A DNA stretch of 64,000 nucleotides, taken from positions 1 to 64,000 of the forward strand of contig JANQKG010000044.1 of assembly GCA_028281235.1 (NCBI GenBank), read 5' to 3'. This stretch comes from Afifellaceae bacterium. GTDB lineage: Bacteria; Pseudomonadota; Alphaproteobacteria; Rhizobiales; Afifellaceae. Of the stretch, positions 7,545 through 16,192 are shown piece after piece. The notes below the pieces were generated by a model, which was not told the origin of the DNA, did not search any database, and saw nothing but the letters and a program-made list of their open reading frames with translations. Positions within the stretch are counted from its first letter, which is position 1. Each line of letters begins with the position of its first letter. The position numbers and the translations under genes were made by a program.

Positions 7545-8570
7545 CTACTCCGCCTCCTCCTCATAGCCGGCGAGATGCAGCGGCATGGCCGGAATGCCTT
7601 GCAGCTCGCACCATCTGACCAGCGCCTCCTCGCGGCCGTGCGTCACCCACACTTCTTGCGGAGCCACCTCGCGGATCGTGGCGCACAGCTCGTCCCAGTC
7701 GGCGTGGTCGGAGATGATGAGCGGCAGCTCCACGCCGCGCTGCTTGGCGCGCTGGCGCACGCGCATCCAGCCTGAGGCGAAGCAGGCGACCGGGTCGGCG
7801 AAGCGCCGCGCCCAACGGTCTGCGAAGGCGGAGGGCGGGCACACGACGATGGCGCCGGCGAAATCGTGCGCCTTGCCCTTCTCCCCCTTTACTTTCTCAA
7901 GCGTGGCGGGCGAGAGCGGCCCAAGGTCGACGCCTTCCGCCACGTAGAGATCGCAGAGCTTTTGCAGCGCGCCGTGAATGTAGATTGGCGCGTCGTACCC
8001 GGCCTCGCGGATGAGCGCGATCACGCGCTGCGCCTTACCGAGCGCATAAGCGCCGACCATGTGCGTGCGCTCCGGAAACTGCGCCACGGAGGCGAGAAGC
8101 TTCTTGATCTCCGCGCGATCATCCGGATGGCGGAAGACAGGGAGCGCGAACGTCGCCTCGGTGATGAAGACATCGCATACGACCGGCTCGAAGTTCTGGC
8201 AGGTCGGGTCGTTGCGGCGCTTGTAGTCGCCCGACGCGACGATTTTGGTGCCGCCCATCTCCACGGCGATCTGCGCGGAGCCGAGCACGTGGCCGGCGGG
8301 GTGGTAGGTGACAGCGACGCCGCCCATCATCTGCGTCTCGCCGAGCTTGGCGGCCTGGGTTCGTCCCGCGAAGCCGTCGCCGTAGCGTTCCGCCATGATC
8401 TTCAGCGTCTCGGGCGTGGCGAGCACGGCGCCGTGGCCGGGGCGGGCATGGTCGGAATGACCGTGCGTGATCAGTGCTCGGTCAACCGCCCGCGTCGGGT
8501 CGATATAGAAATCGCCGGGCGGGCAATAGATGCCGGCCGGCGTGGCGCGGAGGAGATCGGTGGGGCGCAT
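7545..8570 (-). CDS. Ligase-associated metallo-beta-lactamase-fold DNA exonuclease
   Basis: A 341-residue protein of the beta-CASP/SNM1-like type. The metal-binding motif HGHSDHARPGH follows the leader ALIT, and further conserved pieces are HPAGHVLGSAQ, SGDYKRR and ISDHADWDEL. Proteins of this family sit with an ATP-dependent DNA ligase and a DEXH helicase in bacterial DNA repair clusters and are predicted to process DNA ends. The ATG at 8570 (MRPTDLLRATPAG) is preferred over 8636 because family proteins start with this segment. It is divergent from the helicase gene, with an 86-bp shared promoter region. The partner ligase gene is missing from this locus. Confidence 0.88.
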   Translation of the reverse strand: MRPTDLLRATPAGIYCPPGDFYIDPTRAVDRALITHGHSDHARPGHGAVLATPETLKIMAERYGDGFAGRTQAAKLGETQMMGGVAVTYHPAGHVLGSAQIAVEMGGTKIVASGDYKRRNDPTCQNFEPVVCDVFITEATFALPVFRHPDDRAEIKKLLASVAQFPERTHMVGAYALGKAQRVIALIREAGYDAPIYIHGALQKLCDLYVAEGVDLGPLSPATLEKVKGEKGKAHDFAGAIVVCPPSAFADRWARRFADPVACFASGWMRVRQRAKQRGVELPLIISDHADWDELCATIREVAPQEVWVTHGREEALVRWCELQGIPAMPLHLAGYEEEAE

Positions 8571-8656
8571 GGTGGCCAAGATAAGCAGGCGCATGCCGCC
8601 GTGCGAGGAAGGATTGCGACTCGACAGCCCTGCCACTCAGTTCTAGCTTTGTTCGC

Positions 8657-11302
8657 ATGACGGCACAAACGCCCGCCAAAGCCGCGACGCCGCTTCCCGC
8701 CGCCTTCGGCGCCTGGTTCGCAACGCGTGGGTGGGCGCCGCGGGCGCATCAATTGGAGTTGCTCACAAAGGCGCAGGCCGGCCGGTCGGTGCTTCTCATA
8801 GCGCCCACCGGGGCGGGCAAGACGCTCGCCGGTTTCCTGCCCAGCCTCGTCGATCTGGCGCAGAAGACCGCCACGCCAAAGAAGGCGAAGCCCGGCGCAC
8901 CAATTATCGGGCCGCACACGCTCTATGTGTCGCCGCTGAAAGCGCTGGCGGTCGACATCCACCGCAACCTCGAACTGCCCGTTCAAGAGATGGGGCTGCC
9001 GATCCGGCTTGAGACGCGCACCGGCGATACGCCGGTCTACAAGCGCCAGCGCCAGAAGATCGATCCGCCCGATGTTCTGCTGACCACGCCGGAACAGGTG
9101 GCGCTGCTTCTCGCTTCAAAGGACGCGCACCGCTTCTTCAAGCGGCTGAAGACGGCGATTTTCGACGAGTTGCATTCGCTTGTCGTGTCGAAGCGCGGCG
9201 ATCTTCTGTCGCTCGGGCTGGCGCGGCTCCGCGAGCTCGCGCCGGGGCTGAAGACGATCGGGCTTTCCGCGACCGTCGCCGATCCGGACGCGCTCTGCGC
9301 CTGGCTCATGCCGCAGGAGCCGGACGCACCGCGACGCCTCGCCGACAAGATCATCGTAAAGGGCGGCGCAGCGCCGGTGATCTCCATCGTTGAGACCGAT
9401 ACGCGCGTGCCGTGGCAGGGGCACACCGCGCTTTATGCGCTGCCGACCGTCTACGAGGCGATCAAGGCGCACAAGACGACGCTGCTCTTCGTCAACACAC
9501 GGTGGCAGGCGGAGCTGTTGTTTCGTGAGCTGTGGCGCGTCAATGACGATGCGCTGGAGATCGCGTTGCATCATGGCTCGCTCGATCGCGGGCAGCGGCG
9601 CAAGGTTGAATCCGCCATGGCGGCGGGCAAGCTGCGCGCGGTGGTCGCGACGTCCACGCTCGACCTCGGCATCGACTGGGGCGATGTCGATCTCGTTGCC
9701 CATATCGGCGCACCGAAAGGTGCAAGCCGTCTCGCGCAGCGCATCGGCCGCGCCAACCATCGCATGGATGAGCCGTCGAAGGGCCTGCTTGTCCCCTCCA
9801 ACCGTTTTGAGGTTCTGGAGTGCCGCGCGGCGCTGGATGCCAACTATCTCGGCCATCAGGACACGCCGCCGCTGCGCCCCGGCGCGCTCGACGTGCTGGC
9901 GCAGCATGTCCTCGGCATGGCGGTGGCGGAACCGTTCGACGCCAAGGCGCTCTATGACGAAATCATCTCCGCGGAGCCGTACCGCGATCTCACGTGGGAG
10001 CGTTTCGAGCGCGTTGTCGATTTCGTCGCCACGGGCGGCTATGCGCTCAGGAACTACGAGCGCTACGCCAAGATCAGACGGCGCAAGGAGGGGCCGCACA
10101 AAGGTCTGTGGGGGATCGCCAATCCACGCGTCGCGCAGCAATATCGGCTGAACATCGGCACGATCGTGGAAGCGCCGATGCTCAATGTCGTGCTCGGGCG
10201 GCCGAAGAAGGGCGTGATCCGCGGCGGCAAGCGGCTGGGGCAGATCGAGGAATATTTCCTGGAGGCGCTGACGCCCGGCGATACGTTCCGCTTCGCCGGG
10301 CGCGTGCTGCGCTTTGAGGGCATTCGTGAAAGCACGGCTTACGTCACGCAAGGCGAGGACGAGAATCCGAGCATTCCCTCCTTCGAGGGCGGCAAGTTTC
10401 CGCTCACAACGTATCTTGCGAGCCAGGTGCGCGACATCCTTGCCGACCGCGAACGCTGGTCGAAGCTGCCAGACCAGGTGTGCGAGTGGCTGACCTATCA
10501 GGAGGAGCGCTCGCGATTGCCTGGTGCCGATGAGCTTCTGGTGGAGACCTTTCCGCATGACAAGAAGTTCTATCTGGCGGCGTTTCCCTTTGAGGGGCGG
10601 CTGGCGCATCAGACGCTCGGCATGCTTCTGACGCGACGGCTGGAGCGGGCCGGCGCGCGACCGCTCGGCTTCGTGGCCACGGACTATTCCATCGCCGTTT
10701 GGGCGCTGCGCGATCTCGGTGCTTTGTTTGAGGCGGGACGCCCGTCGCTTGCCGCCCTCTTCGACGAAGACATGCTTGGCGATGATCTCGATGCGTGGAT
10801 GGCGGAATCCTATCTCTTGAAGCGCACGTTCCGGAATTGCGCCATCATTTCCGGGCTGATCGAGCGTCGGCATCCGGGCGAGGAGAAGACCGGGCGGCAG
10901 GTGACAATCTCCACCGACCTCATCTACGACGTGCTTCGCAGCCACGAGCCGGACCATATTCTGCTCGACGCGACGCGTGCGGATGCGGCCGGCGGGCTTC
11001 TCGACATCCATCGGCTGGGCGAAATGCTCTATCGCGTGAAGGACCGAATCGTACATCAAAGGCTGGAGCGCGTCTCGCCGCTGGCCGTGCCCGTGATGTT
11101 GCAGATCGGGAAGGTGCCGGTGTTCGGCGAGGCGCAGACCGACATTCTCGTGGATGCGTCGGAGGCGCTGATCCGCGAGGCCATGGGCGAAGCGCCGGCG
11201 GAGCCTGAGGAGCACGCGCGTGCAATTGCAGCTCAGCCTGCGGCCAACAGACCCGCAAAGCGCAAGCCAAGACGCGCGGCGCGCGCGGCCGGGGCTGGCT
11301 GA
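8657..11302 (+). CDS. Ligase-associated DEXH-box helicase (Lhr-like)
   Basis: An 881-residue superfamily 2 helicase. Walker A is IAPTGAGKT (48-56), the Walker B/DEXH motif is FDELHSLV, motif III is GLSATV, and motif VI is QRIGRANHR. The C-terminal half is the winged-helix/Lhr-core extension typical of this family, and the length matches the ligase-associated subtype (about 800-900 residues). It unwinds DNA or RNA-DNA hybrids in repair. It is divergent from the exonuclease and is followed one base later by pdeM, so the two are probably co-transcribed. The very high GC of the gene creates a long antisense open frame that is not a gene. Confidence 0.92.
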   Translation: MTAQTPAKAATPLPAAFGAWFATRGWAPRAHQLELLTKAQAGRSVLLIAPTGAGKTLAGFLPSLVDLAQKTATPKKAKPGAPIIGPHTLYVSPLKALAVDIHRNLELPVQEMGLPIRLETRTGDTPVYKRQRQKIDPPDVLLTTPEQVALLLASKDAHRFFKRLKTAIFDELHSLVVSKRGDLLSLGLARLRELAPGLKTIGLSATVADPDALCAWLMPQEPDAPRRLADKIIVKGGAAPVISIVETDTRVPWQGHTALYALPTVYEAIKAHKTTLLFVNTRWQAELLFRELWRVNDDALEIALHHGSLDRGQRRKVESAMAAGKLRAVVATSTLDLGIDWGDVDLVAHIGAPKGASRLAQRIGRANHRMDEPSKGLLVPSNRFEVLECRAALDANYLGHQDTPPLRPGALDVLAQHVLGMAVAEPFDAKALYDEIISAEPYRDLTWERFERVVDFVATGGYALRNYERYAKIRRRKEGPHKGLWGIANPRVAQQYRLNIGTIVEAPMLNVVLGRPKKGVIRGGKRLGQIEEYFLEALTPGDTFRFAGRVLRFEGIRESTAYVTQGEDENPSIPSFEGGKFPLTTYLASQVRDILADRERWSKLPDQVCEWLTYQEERSRLPGADELLVETFPHDKKFYLAAFPFEGRLAHQTLGMLLTRRLERAGARPLGFVATDYSIAVWALRDLGALFEAGRPSLAALFDEDMLGDDLDAWMAESYLLKRTFRNCAIISGLIERRHPGEEKTGRQVTISTDLIYDVLRSHEPDHILLDATRADAAGGLLDIHRLGEMLYRVKDRIVHQRLERVSPLAVPVMLQIGKVPVFGEAQTDILVDASEALIREAMGEAPAEPEEHARAIAAQPAANRPAKRKPRRAARAAGAG

Positions 11303-11303
11303 A

Positions 11304-11978
11304 ATGCAGGTGGCGATCGCCGATACGCCTGTCGTGCTCGATCCGACAGGCGTGCTGTTCCTGCCGGAGAGCCGCACGCTCGTGGTCGCTGATCTGCACC
11401 TTGAGAAGGCGTCGAGCTTCGCACGCCGCGGCATGCTTCTGCCGCCCTACGACACCAAGGCGACGCTCAAGCATCTGGCCGATGTGATTGAGCGTCGCGC
11501 GCCGCGCCGTGTGATTGCGCTTGGCGATTCCTTTCACGATTCCAACGGTTATGGGCGGCTGGCGGATGCCGACCGCTTGCGGCTTGCCGCCCTCCAGGGT
11601 GGGCGCGAGTGGACATGGATCAAGGGCAATCACGATCCGGAGTTCCCCGCCGATGTCGGCGGTGATGTCATCGCCGAATGCTTTGCTGAACGGCTCACCT
11701 TCCGGCACGAGCCGGTGGAAGGATTGGCGCCGGGCGAAGTCGCCGGCCATCTGCATCCGGCGGCGAAGATTCGCGGCAACGGCCGCAGCGTTCGCCGGCG
11801 CGCCTTCGTCACCGACGGCATGCGTATGGTGTTGCCGGCCTTCGGTGTGCTGACCGGCGGGCTGAACGTGCTCGACCGCGCCTTCGCGCCGCTCTTTGCC
11901 CCGGGTGCGCTCAAGCCTTTCCTGATTGGTGACGGGCGGCTCTTTCCGGTGGCGTTCGACGCGCTCTGTCCGGATTGA
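11304..11978 (+). CDS. pdeM: Ligase-associated DNA damage response endonuclease PdeM
   Basis: A 224-residue calcineurin-like metallophosphoesterase. The metal-binding motifs are VVADLHLEK, ALGDSFHD, IKGNHDPE and the closing GHLHPAA. PdeM-type enzymes are encoded with the ligase-associated helicase and exonuclease. The ATG at 11304 begins one base after the helicase stop; an alternative start at 11220 would overlap the helicase by 83 bp and adds unconserved residues. Its position makes an operon with the helicase very likely. The product is predicted to cut phosphodiester bonds during DNA damage repair, which is known for the family only in outline. Confidence 0.88.
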   Translation: MQVAIADTPVVLDPTGVLFLPESRTLVVADLHLEKASSFARRGMLLPPYDTKATLKHLADVIERRAPRRVIALGDSFHDSNGYGRLADADRLRLAALQGGREWTWIKGNHDPEFPADVGGDVIAECFAERLTFRHEPVEGLAPGEVAGHLHPAAKIRGNGRSVRRRAFVTDGMRMVLPAFGVLTGGLNVLDRAFAPLFAPGALKPFLIGDGRLFPVAFDALCPD

Positions 11979-11990
11979 GTCGGATGAGCG

Positions 11991-12752
11991 CTACGGCTCC
12001 GGCGCGGTGATCGGAAAGTCGAAATAGGTCTTGGGGAACGGCTCGTCGATCAGATCGAAGTGCCACCATTCCCGCCGGTAGTTCCTGAAGCCAGCCTCCG
12101 CCATCAGCTCCACCAGAAGCGCGCGGTTGGTCTGGGCGTCCTCGGTGACGCTGGTGTCGGCGGTGTAGCTTTTCAGGCTGAAGCAATCGTAGCCGGTGCC
12201 GAAGTCCAGGCTGTTGTCGGGGAAGCGTACGCCTTTCGGCTCGTCGCAGGGGATGAGCAGCTCGCCGGCCTCATAGGCGCGCTGCGCCGGCGGCGGCAGC
12301 GGCACGATCGTGAGGTCGACCGAACTGCCGCGCGAATGGCCGGAGCGGCGGGCGATCCAGCCGCTCTCAAAGAGCCGGCTTTTGTCGATGTCGGGATAGA
12401 ACTCCGCCTTCGTGTCCTTGTCGTCGGCGATCTCCGACCAGGTGACAAAGGCCGACACCGCCCGCTTCGGCCGATAGCAATCGTAGACTTTTAGGGTCAG
12501 AAACTTTTCGCGCAGGCGATTCTGGACGCTTCTCAACGCCTCGGCCGCCCTTGTCGTCAGGATGCACTCGGCGGCCTCGTAGCCGGGGATCGTCCGGCCG
12601 ACGAAATTGTGCGGGCCAGCGTAGCGCATCTCCTGGAGGATGGTCGGATCGACAGTGCGCAAATGAACGAAGCCGTCCGGCAGTTCGGCGCAGGCAATTC
12701 CGGCCGACAGGTGGATCGCGGCGACGGTGATGGCGAGGTGAAAAGACCGCAC
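11991..12752 (-). CDS. Secreted M15 family D-Ala-D-Ala dipeptidase
   Basis: A 253-residue protein with a cleavable signal peptide (MRSFHLAITVAAIHLSAG, cleavage near ACAE at about 22). The zinc peptidase motifs of the VanX/DdpX type are intact: SGHSRGSSVDLT (His139, Asp146) and EWWHFD (catalytic Glu228, His231). It should hydrolyse D-Ala-D-Ala in the periplasm, either for peptidoglycan recycling or nutrition; vancomycin resistance is not implied in a Gram-negative. It lies 6 bp downstream of the caspase-like gene on the same strand, so the two are probably translated from one mRNA. Its 3' end faces that of pdeM. Confidence 0.9.
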   Translation of the reverse strand: MRSFHLAITVAAIHLSAGIACAELPDGFVHLRTVDPTILQEMRYAGPHNFVGRTIPGYEAAECILTTRAAEALRSVQNRLREKFLTLKVYDCYRPKRAVSAFVTWSEIADDKDTKAEFYPDIDKSRLFESGWIARRSGHSRGSSVDLTIVPLPPPAQRAYEAGELLIPCDEPKGVRFPDNSLDFGTGYDCFSLKSYTADTSVTEDAQTNRALLVELMAEAGFRNYRREWWHFDLIDEPFPKTYFDFPITAPEP

Positions 12753-12758
12753 GGGGTG

Positions 12759-14420
12759 TCAGTCGGGCTTGCGGCCGGTCTGTTCACCGGCGAGGCAGCA
12801 AGCCGACGCCCAGCCGCTGATGCCCTGCCAGGTCACGGTGCACCATTTGTTGGTGTAGCCGGAGACGGAGCGGCAGGCCGATACGGCAATGCCTGATCCG
12901 TTGGGCGGAATCTCCGCGACGATGCCGTAGCGCGTGCTCGGGCCGCTGCGCATGTTGAGCACGTCGTTGTTGGCGACGCCGATCACACGGTAAGTCTCCG
13001 GCGCGGATGCGGAGCCGCCGCCGGCCGGGCCGAGATAACGAGAATACGACCAGCCGGACACGCATTTGTAGCGCACCTCGCACCACGGATAGCGATAGCC
13101 GGCGACATCGACGCAATTGCCGATGCCGACGCCCTGGGCGCCTGGCGGCATGCTGCCGGTGGTGGGGGCGTCGCGATCCGGCTTGGCGCGGACCCAAAGC
13201 ACGTCGTGGGACGGCACGCCGGTGACCTGATAGATGCCGTGCGGATGGCCGCAATCGTCGGAGCGCTGCGGCAGCGGCGCGGGCGCAGGCGTTGTCTCTT
13301 CTTCGGTGCGGGCGCGGGCGAGATCGATCAGCCGCTGCATGCGCGTGCGCGCGCCCTCCGCGTAGAGGCCTTCGGGAAAGGCGGCGATATAGCGCTGATA
13401 GGAGGCGATTGTGTCCTCTTCCGTCACGGTCTGCCACAGATCGTTCTCCACCAGTCCACTCAGCAGCGAATTCACCTGGCTGGTGCGCGGCGAGTCGGGA
13501 TGCTTCTTGAGATAGGCGCGATAGGCCTCTTCGGTGTTCTCCGAGATGGCGGTGAAATAATCCGCTTCGGCAAGATGGCTGCCGTCATCGGTCGTCGGCG
13601 AGGCAGGAGTCTCATCCCGTTCCGTTGGCGTTGCGGAGGCGGAAGCCGCCGCCGGTTTCAGGTAGATCTCCGTTGCGCCCAGCGATCCGTAGACGAACGG
13701 CTCCTGCCGGCCGCCGGTCTCCGCCAGCACCTCGTCATGGACGATGCGGAACAGGAAGTTGATCTCCAGGCCGGGCGTTTCGATGTTGCGCAGAAGTGCT
13801 GCGGCGTAGGGGCTGTGATCGCCGTTGCCGTCATCGGCCGTGGTGCCGCTCTTGGCGGCATAGGCGACGAGCGTCTGCGCCGGCGGCTCCACGCGCGCCA
13901 GGCCGCGGCCGATGGAGCGGCGCGCTTCGTTGCGCTGCATGCCGGCGATGAACGGGTTGTCGCGGCAGGCGTCGAGCAGGATGAGCCGAAGGCGCGACGC
14001 GCCTTCCACCGCGCGCTGGACGCGCGCCAGCGAGATGGCCTCGTCCTCCACATGCGTATCGCGCTTCAGCCTGGCGTCGATAGGGATGAGGAAGTTGGCG
14101 CCGTTCAGCTCAATGCCGTGCCCGGCATAATAGACGAGTGCGATATCGGCCCCCGCAGCGGATAGCTCGAAATCCTGCAGGGCGGCCCGCATGTCAGCGC
14201 CGCTCAGATCGTTCAAGAGCGTGACATCGAAGCTAAGGCGTTCGAGGGCGGCAGCAAGCGCGTTGGCGTCGTTGGCTGGATTGGGGAGCTGCGAGACGCT
14301 TTCGTAAGCGGAGTTGCCGACCACCAGCGCGACGCGGCCTTCGGCTGCGAAAGCCGGCCCGGCGAGCACAGCGCCGAGCGCCCAAAACGCCGCCGTCAGC
14401 CGTAGCGCAATGCTCTGCAT
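12759..14420 (-). CDS. Caspase-like (C14) protein with C-terminal SH3 domains
   Basis: A 553-residue exported protein: signal peptide (1-25, ending AFAAE), then a caspase fold of the bacterial metacaspase/orthocaspase type with the catalytic pair His101 (VYYAGHGIE) and Cys152 (LLDACRDNPF). A middle region (about 290-370) is alpha-helical and rich in polar residues, and two bacterial SH3-like repeats follow (about 385-455 and 470-540), each beginning with VLWVRAKPDRDAP or DVLNMRSGPSTR. SH3 repeats of this kind bind cell wall peptides. The gene is paired with a D-Ala-D-Ala dipeptidase, suggesting a cell-envelope role. The substrate of the protease is unknown. Confidence 0.87.
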   Translation of the reverse strand: MQSIALRLTAAFWALGAVLAGPAFAAEGRVALVVGNSAYESVSQLPNPANDANALAAALERLSFDVTLLNDLSGADMRAALQDFELSAAGADIALVYYAGHGIELNGANFLIPIDARLKRDTHVEDEAISLARVQRAVEGASRLRLILLDACRDNPFIAGMQRNEARRSIGRGLARVEPPAQTLVAYAAKSGTTADDGNGDHSPYAAALLRNIETPGLEINFLFRIVHDEVLAETGGRQEPFVYGSLGATEIYLKPAAASASATPTERDETPASPTTDDGSHLAEADYFTAISENTEEAYRAYLKKHPDSPRTSQVNSLLSGLVENDLWQTVTEEDTIASYQRYIAAFPEGLYAEGARTRMQRLIDLARARTEEETTPAPAPLPQRSDDCGHPHGIYQVTGVPSHDVLWVRAKPDRDAPTTGSMPPGAQGVGIGNCVDVAGYRYPWCEVRYKCVSGWSYSRYLGPAGGGSASAPETYRVIGVANNDVLNMRSGPSTRYGIVAEIPPNGSGIAVSACRSVSGYTNKWCTVTWQGISGWASACCLAGEQTGRKPD

Positions 14421-14611
14421 CCTGCGTCCTCGGCCTGGTAATGAGATCGCCGGTCAGGCGCGACGAGGTTACACGGCGCGCCCGGCGCTGGCCAGCCGAT
14501 GGCGTCCGTGATCAGTCGCAGCCATAAGCGGGCATCACGGCAGGCGCGGCATTTGGGCCATGCGAGGTGGGATGACATGCTCGGCCTTTTGTGGTGTCTA
14601 GCGCTTGAGAC

Positions 14612-14686
14612 ACAGGGGCGCCCGCCGGCAGGCGGGCTGAGACAGACCCTTTGAACCTGAACCAGGTCATGCTGGCGGAGGGAGTG
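14612..14686 (+). promoter_or_regulatory. TPP riboswitch aptamer (THI element)
   Basis: The thi-box core is clear: AGGGGCGCCC (14614-14623), GGGCTGAGA (about 14634-14642), ACCCTTTGAACCTGA (14647-14661), then the 3' part CATGCTGGCGGAGGGAG (about 14669-14685). The helices P2-P5 can be drawn from these. It precedes thiM-thiE-thiD-tenA and senses thiamine pyrophosphate. The caspase-like gene lies divergently upstream. Confidence 0.95.
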
Positions 14687-14729
14687 GCTCGGCGCAAGAA
14701 ATCGGGGCGTTGCCCAGTTCGAGTCGCCC

Positions 14730-14750
14730 GGCCTCCGCTGAACGGAGGCC
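14730..14750 (+). promoter_or_regulatory. Shine-Dalgarno sequestering hairpin of thiM
   Basis: GGCCTCCG (14730-14737) pairs perfectly with CGGAGGCC (14743-14750) across a five-base loop. The second arm contains the GGAGG ribosome binding site of thiM and ends directly at the ATG (14751). No T-run follows. This is the likely expression platform of the TPP riboswitch: ligand binding would favour this hairpin and block translation of thiM and, by coupling, of the overlapping genes behind it. Confidence 0.75.
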
Positions 14751-15548
14751 ATGATGACGACATCTCCCGCTGCCGCTCTTACGGCCATGCGCGCGGCCAC
14801 GCCGCTCGTGCATTGCATCACGAACTATGTGGCGATGAACGTCGCGGCAAACACGCTGCTCGCCGCCGGCGCGTCGCCGGCCATGGTCCACGCCGCCGAG
14901 GAGGCGGGCGAATTCGCCAAGATCGCCGGGGCGCTGACCGTCAATATCGGCACCCTGTCGCCGCCCTGGGTGGAGGGGATGGTCAATGCGGCGCATGGCT
15001 CCCGACAGGCGGGCCGCGCCTGGGTTTTCGATCCTGTGGCGGCGTTCGCAACGACCTATCGTCGCGAGGTCGCCGCCCGGCTGATGGACCTGTCGCCGAC
15101 CATCGTGCGCGGCAATGCCTCGGAAGTTCTGGCGCTTTCCGGCGGCGACGGGGCGGGCCGCGGCGTTGATGCCACGGACAGTGTCGCCGCCGCGGAAGCC
15201 GGCGCCCGCGCTTTGGCCACGGAGCGAGGCAGTGTCGTAGCGGTGACCGGAGCGGTGGATTTCGTCACCGACGGCACGCGCGCGGTGCGGATCACGGGCG
15301 GTTCGGAGCTGATGCCGCAGGTCACGGCGCTGGGGTGCTCTTTGACTTGTCTGGTCGGGGCATTCGCGGCAGCGGTGGAAGACCCGTTCGACGCCACAAT
15401 CGGCGCGCTTGCCATGTTCGCCGTCGCCGGCGAGGCGGCCGCCCAGGATGCGATCGGACCGGGATCGTTCAGCTGGCGGTTCCTGGATGCTTTGGCTGCC
15501 GTCGACGCTGCGTCGCTGGAAGCCGGGGGTCGGGTGACGCCCGCATGA
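14751..15548 (+). CDS. thiM: Hydroxyethylthiazole kinase
   Basis: A 265-residue ribokinase-like kinase. Family segments are VHCITNYVAMNVAANTLLA (about 20-38), the GALTVNIGTL stretch, VFDPVA, and the anion-hole region TALGCSLTCLVGAF (about 204-217), where the usual G-T-G/A-C kinase motif is present as ALGCSL with the catalytic Cys. It phosphorylates 4-methyl-5-(2-hydroxyethyl)thiazole for thiamine salvage. First gene of the TPP riboswitch operon. Either of two adjacent ATG codons (14751 or 14754) could be used. It overlaps thiE by four bases. Confidence 0.93.
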   Translation: MMTTSPAAALTAMRAATPLVHCITNYVAMNVAANTLLAAGASPAMVHAAEEAGEFAKIAGALTVNIGTLSPPWVEGMVNAAHGSRQAGRAWVFDPVAAFATTYRREVAARLMDLSPTIVRGNASEVLALSGGDGAGRGVDATDSVAAAEAGARALATERGSVVAVTGAVDFVTDGTRAVRITGGSELMPQVTALGCSLTCLVGAFAAAVEDPFDATIGALAMFAVAGEAAAQDAIGPGSFSWRFLDALAAVDAASLEAGGRVTPA

Positions 15549-16192
15549 CCGGCATCGACCTGTCTCTTTATCTTATTCTTGATCCTGAGCTTTGCGATGC
15601 GTTCGGCATGGCGGAGACCGCACGAGCCGCTGTGTCCGGCGGCGTTACGGCCGTGCAGCTGCGCCATAAGACGGCCACGACCGATGAGATGGTCGCGGCT
15701 GGCCGTGCGCTCCAGCCGGCGCTGGCGGGCACGGGCGTGCCGCTCATCGTCAACGACGATGTCGACGCCGCGCTCGCCTTGTCCGCGGAGGGTTTGGCTG
15801 ATGGCCTGCATGTCGGGCAGGGCGATCTGCCGCCGGCAGAGGCCCGTGCCCGTATCGGCACGGAGATGATCCTGGGCCTCTCCGTTGAGACAATAGCCGA
15901 CGCCGAGGCCGTCGATGCGGCCGTGGTCGATTATGTCGGCGCCGGTCCGGTTCTCGCCACCGGTACCAAGCCGGACCACAAGCCACCGTCCGGCTTTGAC
16001 GGGCTGGCGCAGATGGTCGCCGCGTCGCCCGTGCCGAGCGTGGCGATCGGCGGGCTGAAAGCCCATCACGCGGCGCAAGTTGTCGCTGCGGGGGCCGCCG
16101 GGATGGCCGTCGTCTCCGCAATCTGCGGCTCCGACGACCCGCGCGCCGAGGCCCGACACATCGCAGAAGCCCTCAGGGAGGCGCGCTCATGA
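15545..16192 (+). CDS. thiE: Thiamine phosphate synthase
   Basis: A 215-residue TIM-barrel enzyme joining HMP-PP and THZ-P to thiamine phosphate. It shows the ThiE landmarks LYLILDPELC near the N-terminus, VQLRHK for pyrophosphate binding, VPLIVNDDVDAALA, GLHVGQGDLP, LGLSVETIADA, DYVGAGPVLATGTKPDH and the final VAIGGL. Its ATG overlaps the thiM stop (ATGA), showing translational coupling. The start at 15545 is fixed by this overlap and by the family N-terminus. Confidence 0.93.
   Translation: MTGIDLSLYLILDPELCDAFGMAETARAAVSGGVTAVQLRHKTATTDEMVAAGRALQPALAGTGVPLIVNDDVDAALALSAEGLADGLHVGQGDLPPAEARARIGTEMILGLSVETIADAEAVDAAVVDYVGAGPVLATGTKPDHKPPSGFDGLAQMVAASPVPSVAIGGLKAHHAAQVVAAGAAGMAVVSAICGSDDPRAEARHIAEALREARS

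Noticed and set aside
9116-11434. A 772-codon open frame antisense to the helicase and pdeM genes
   Set aside because: High GC and codon bias of the helicase keep the reverse frame open; the protein has no recognisable domains and overlaps well-supported genes.
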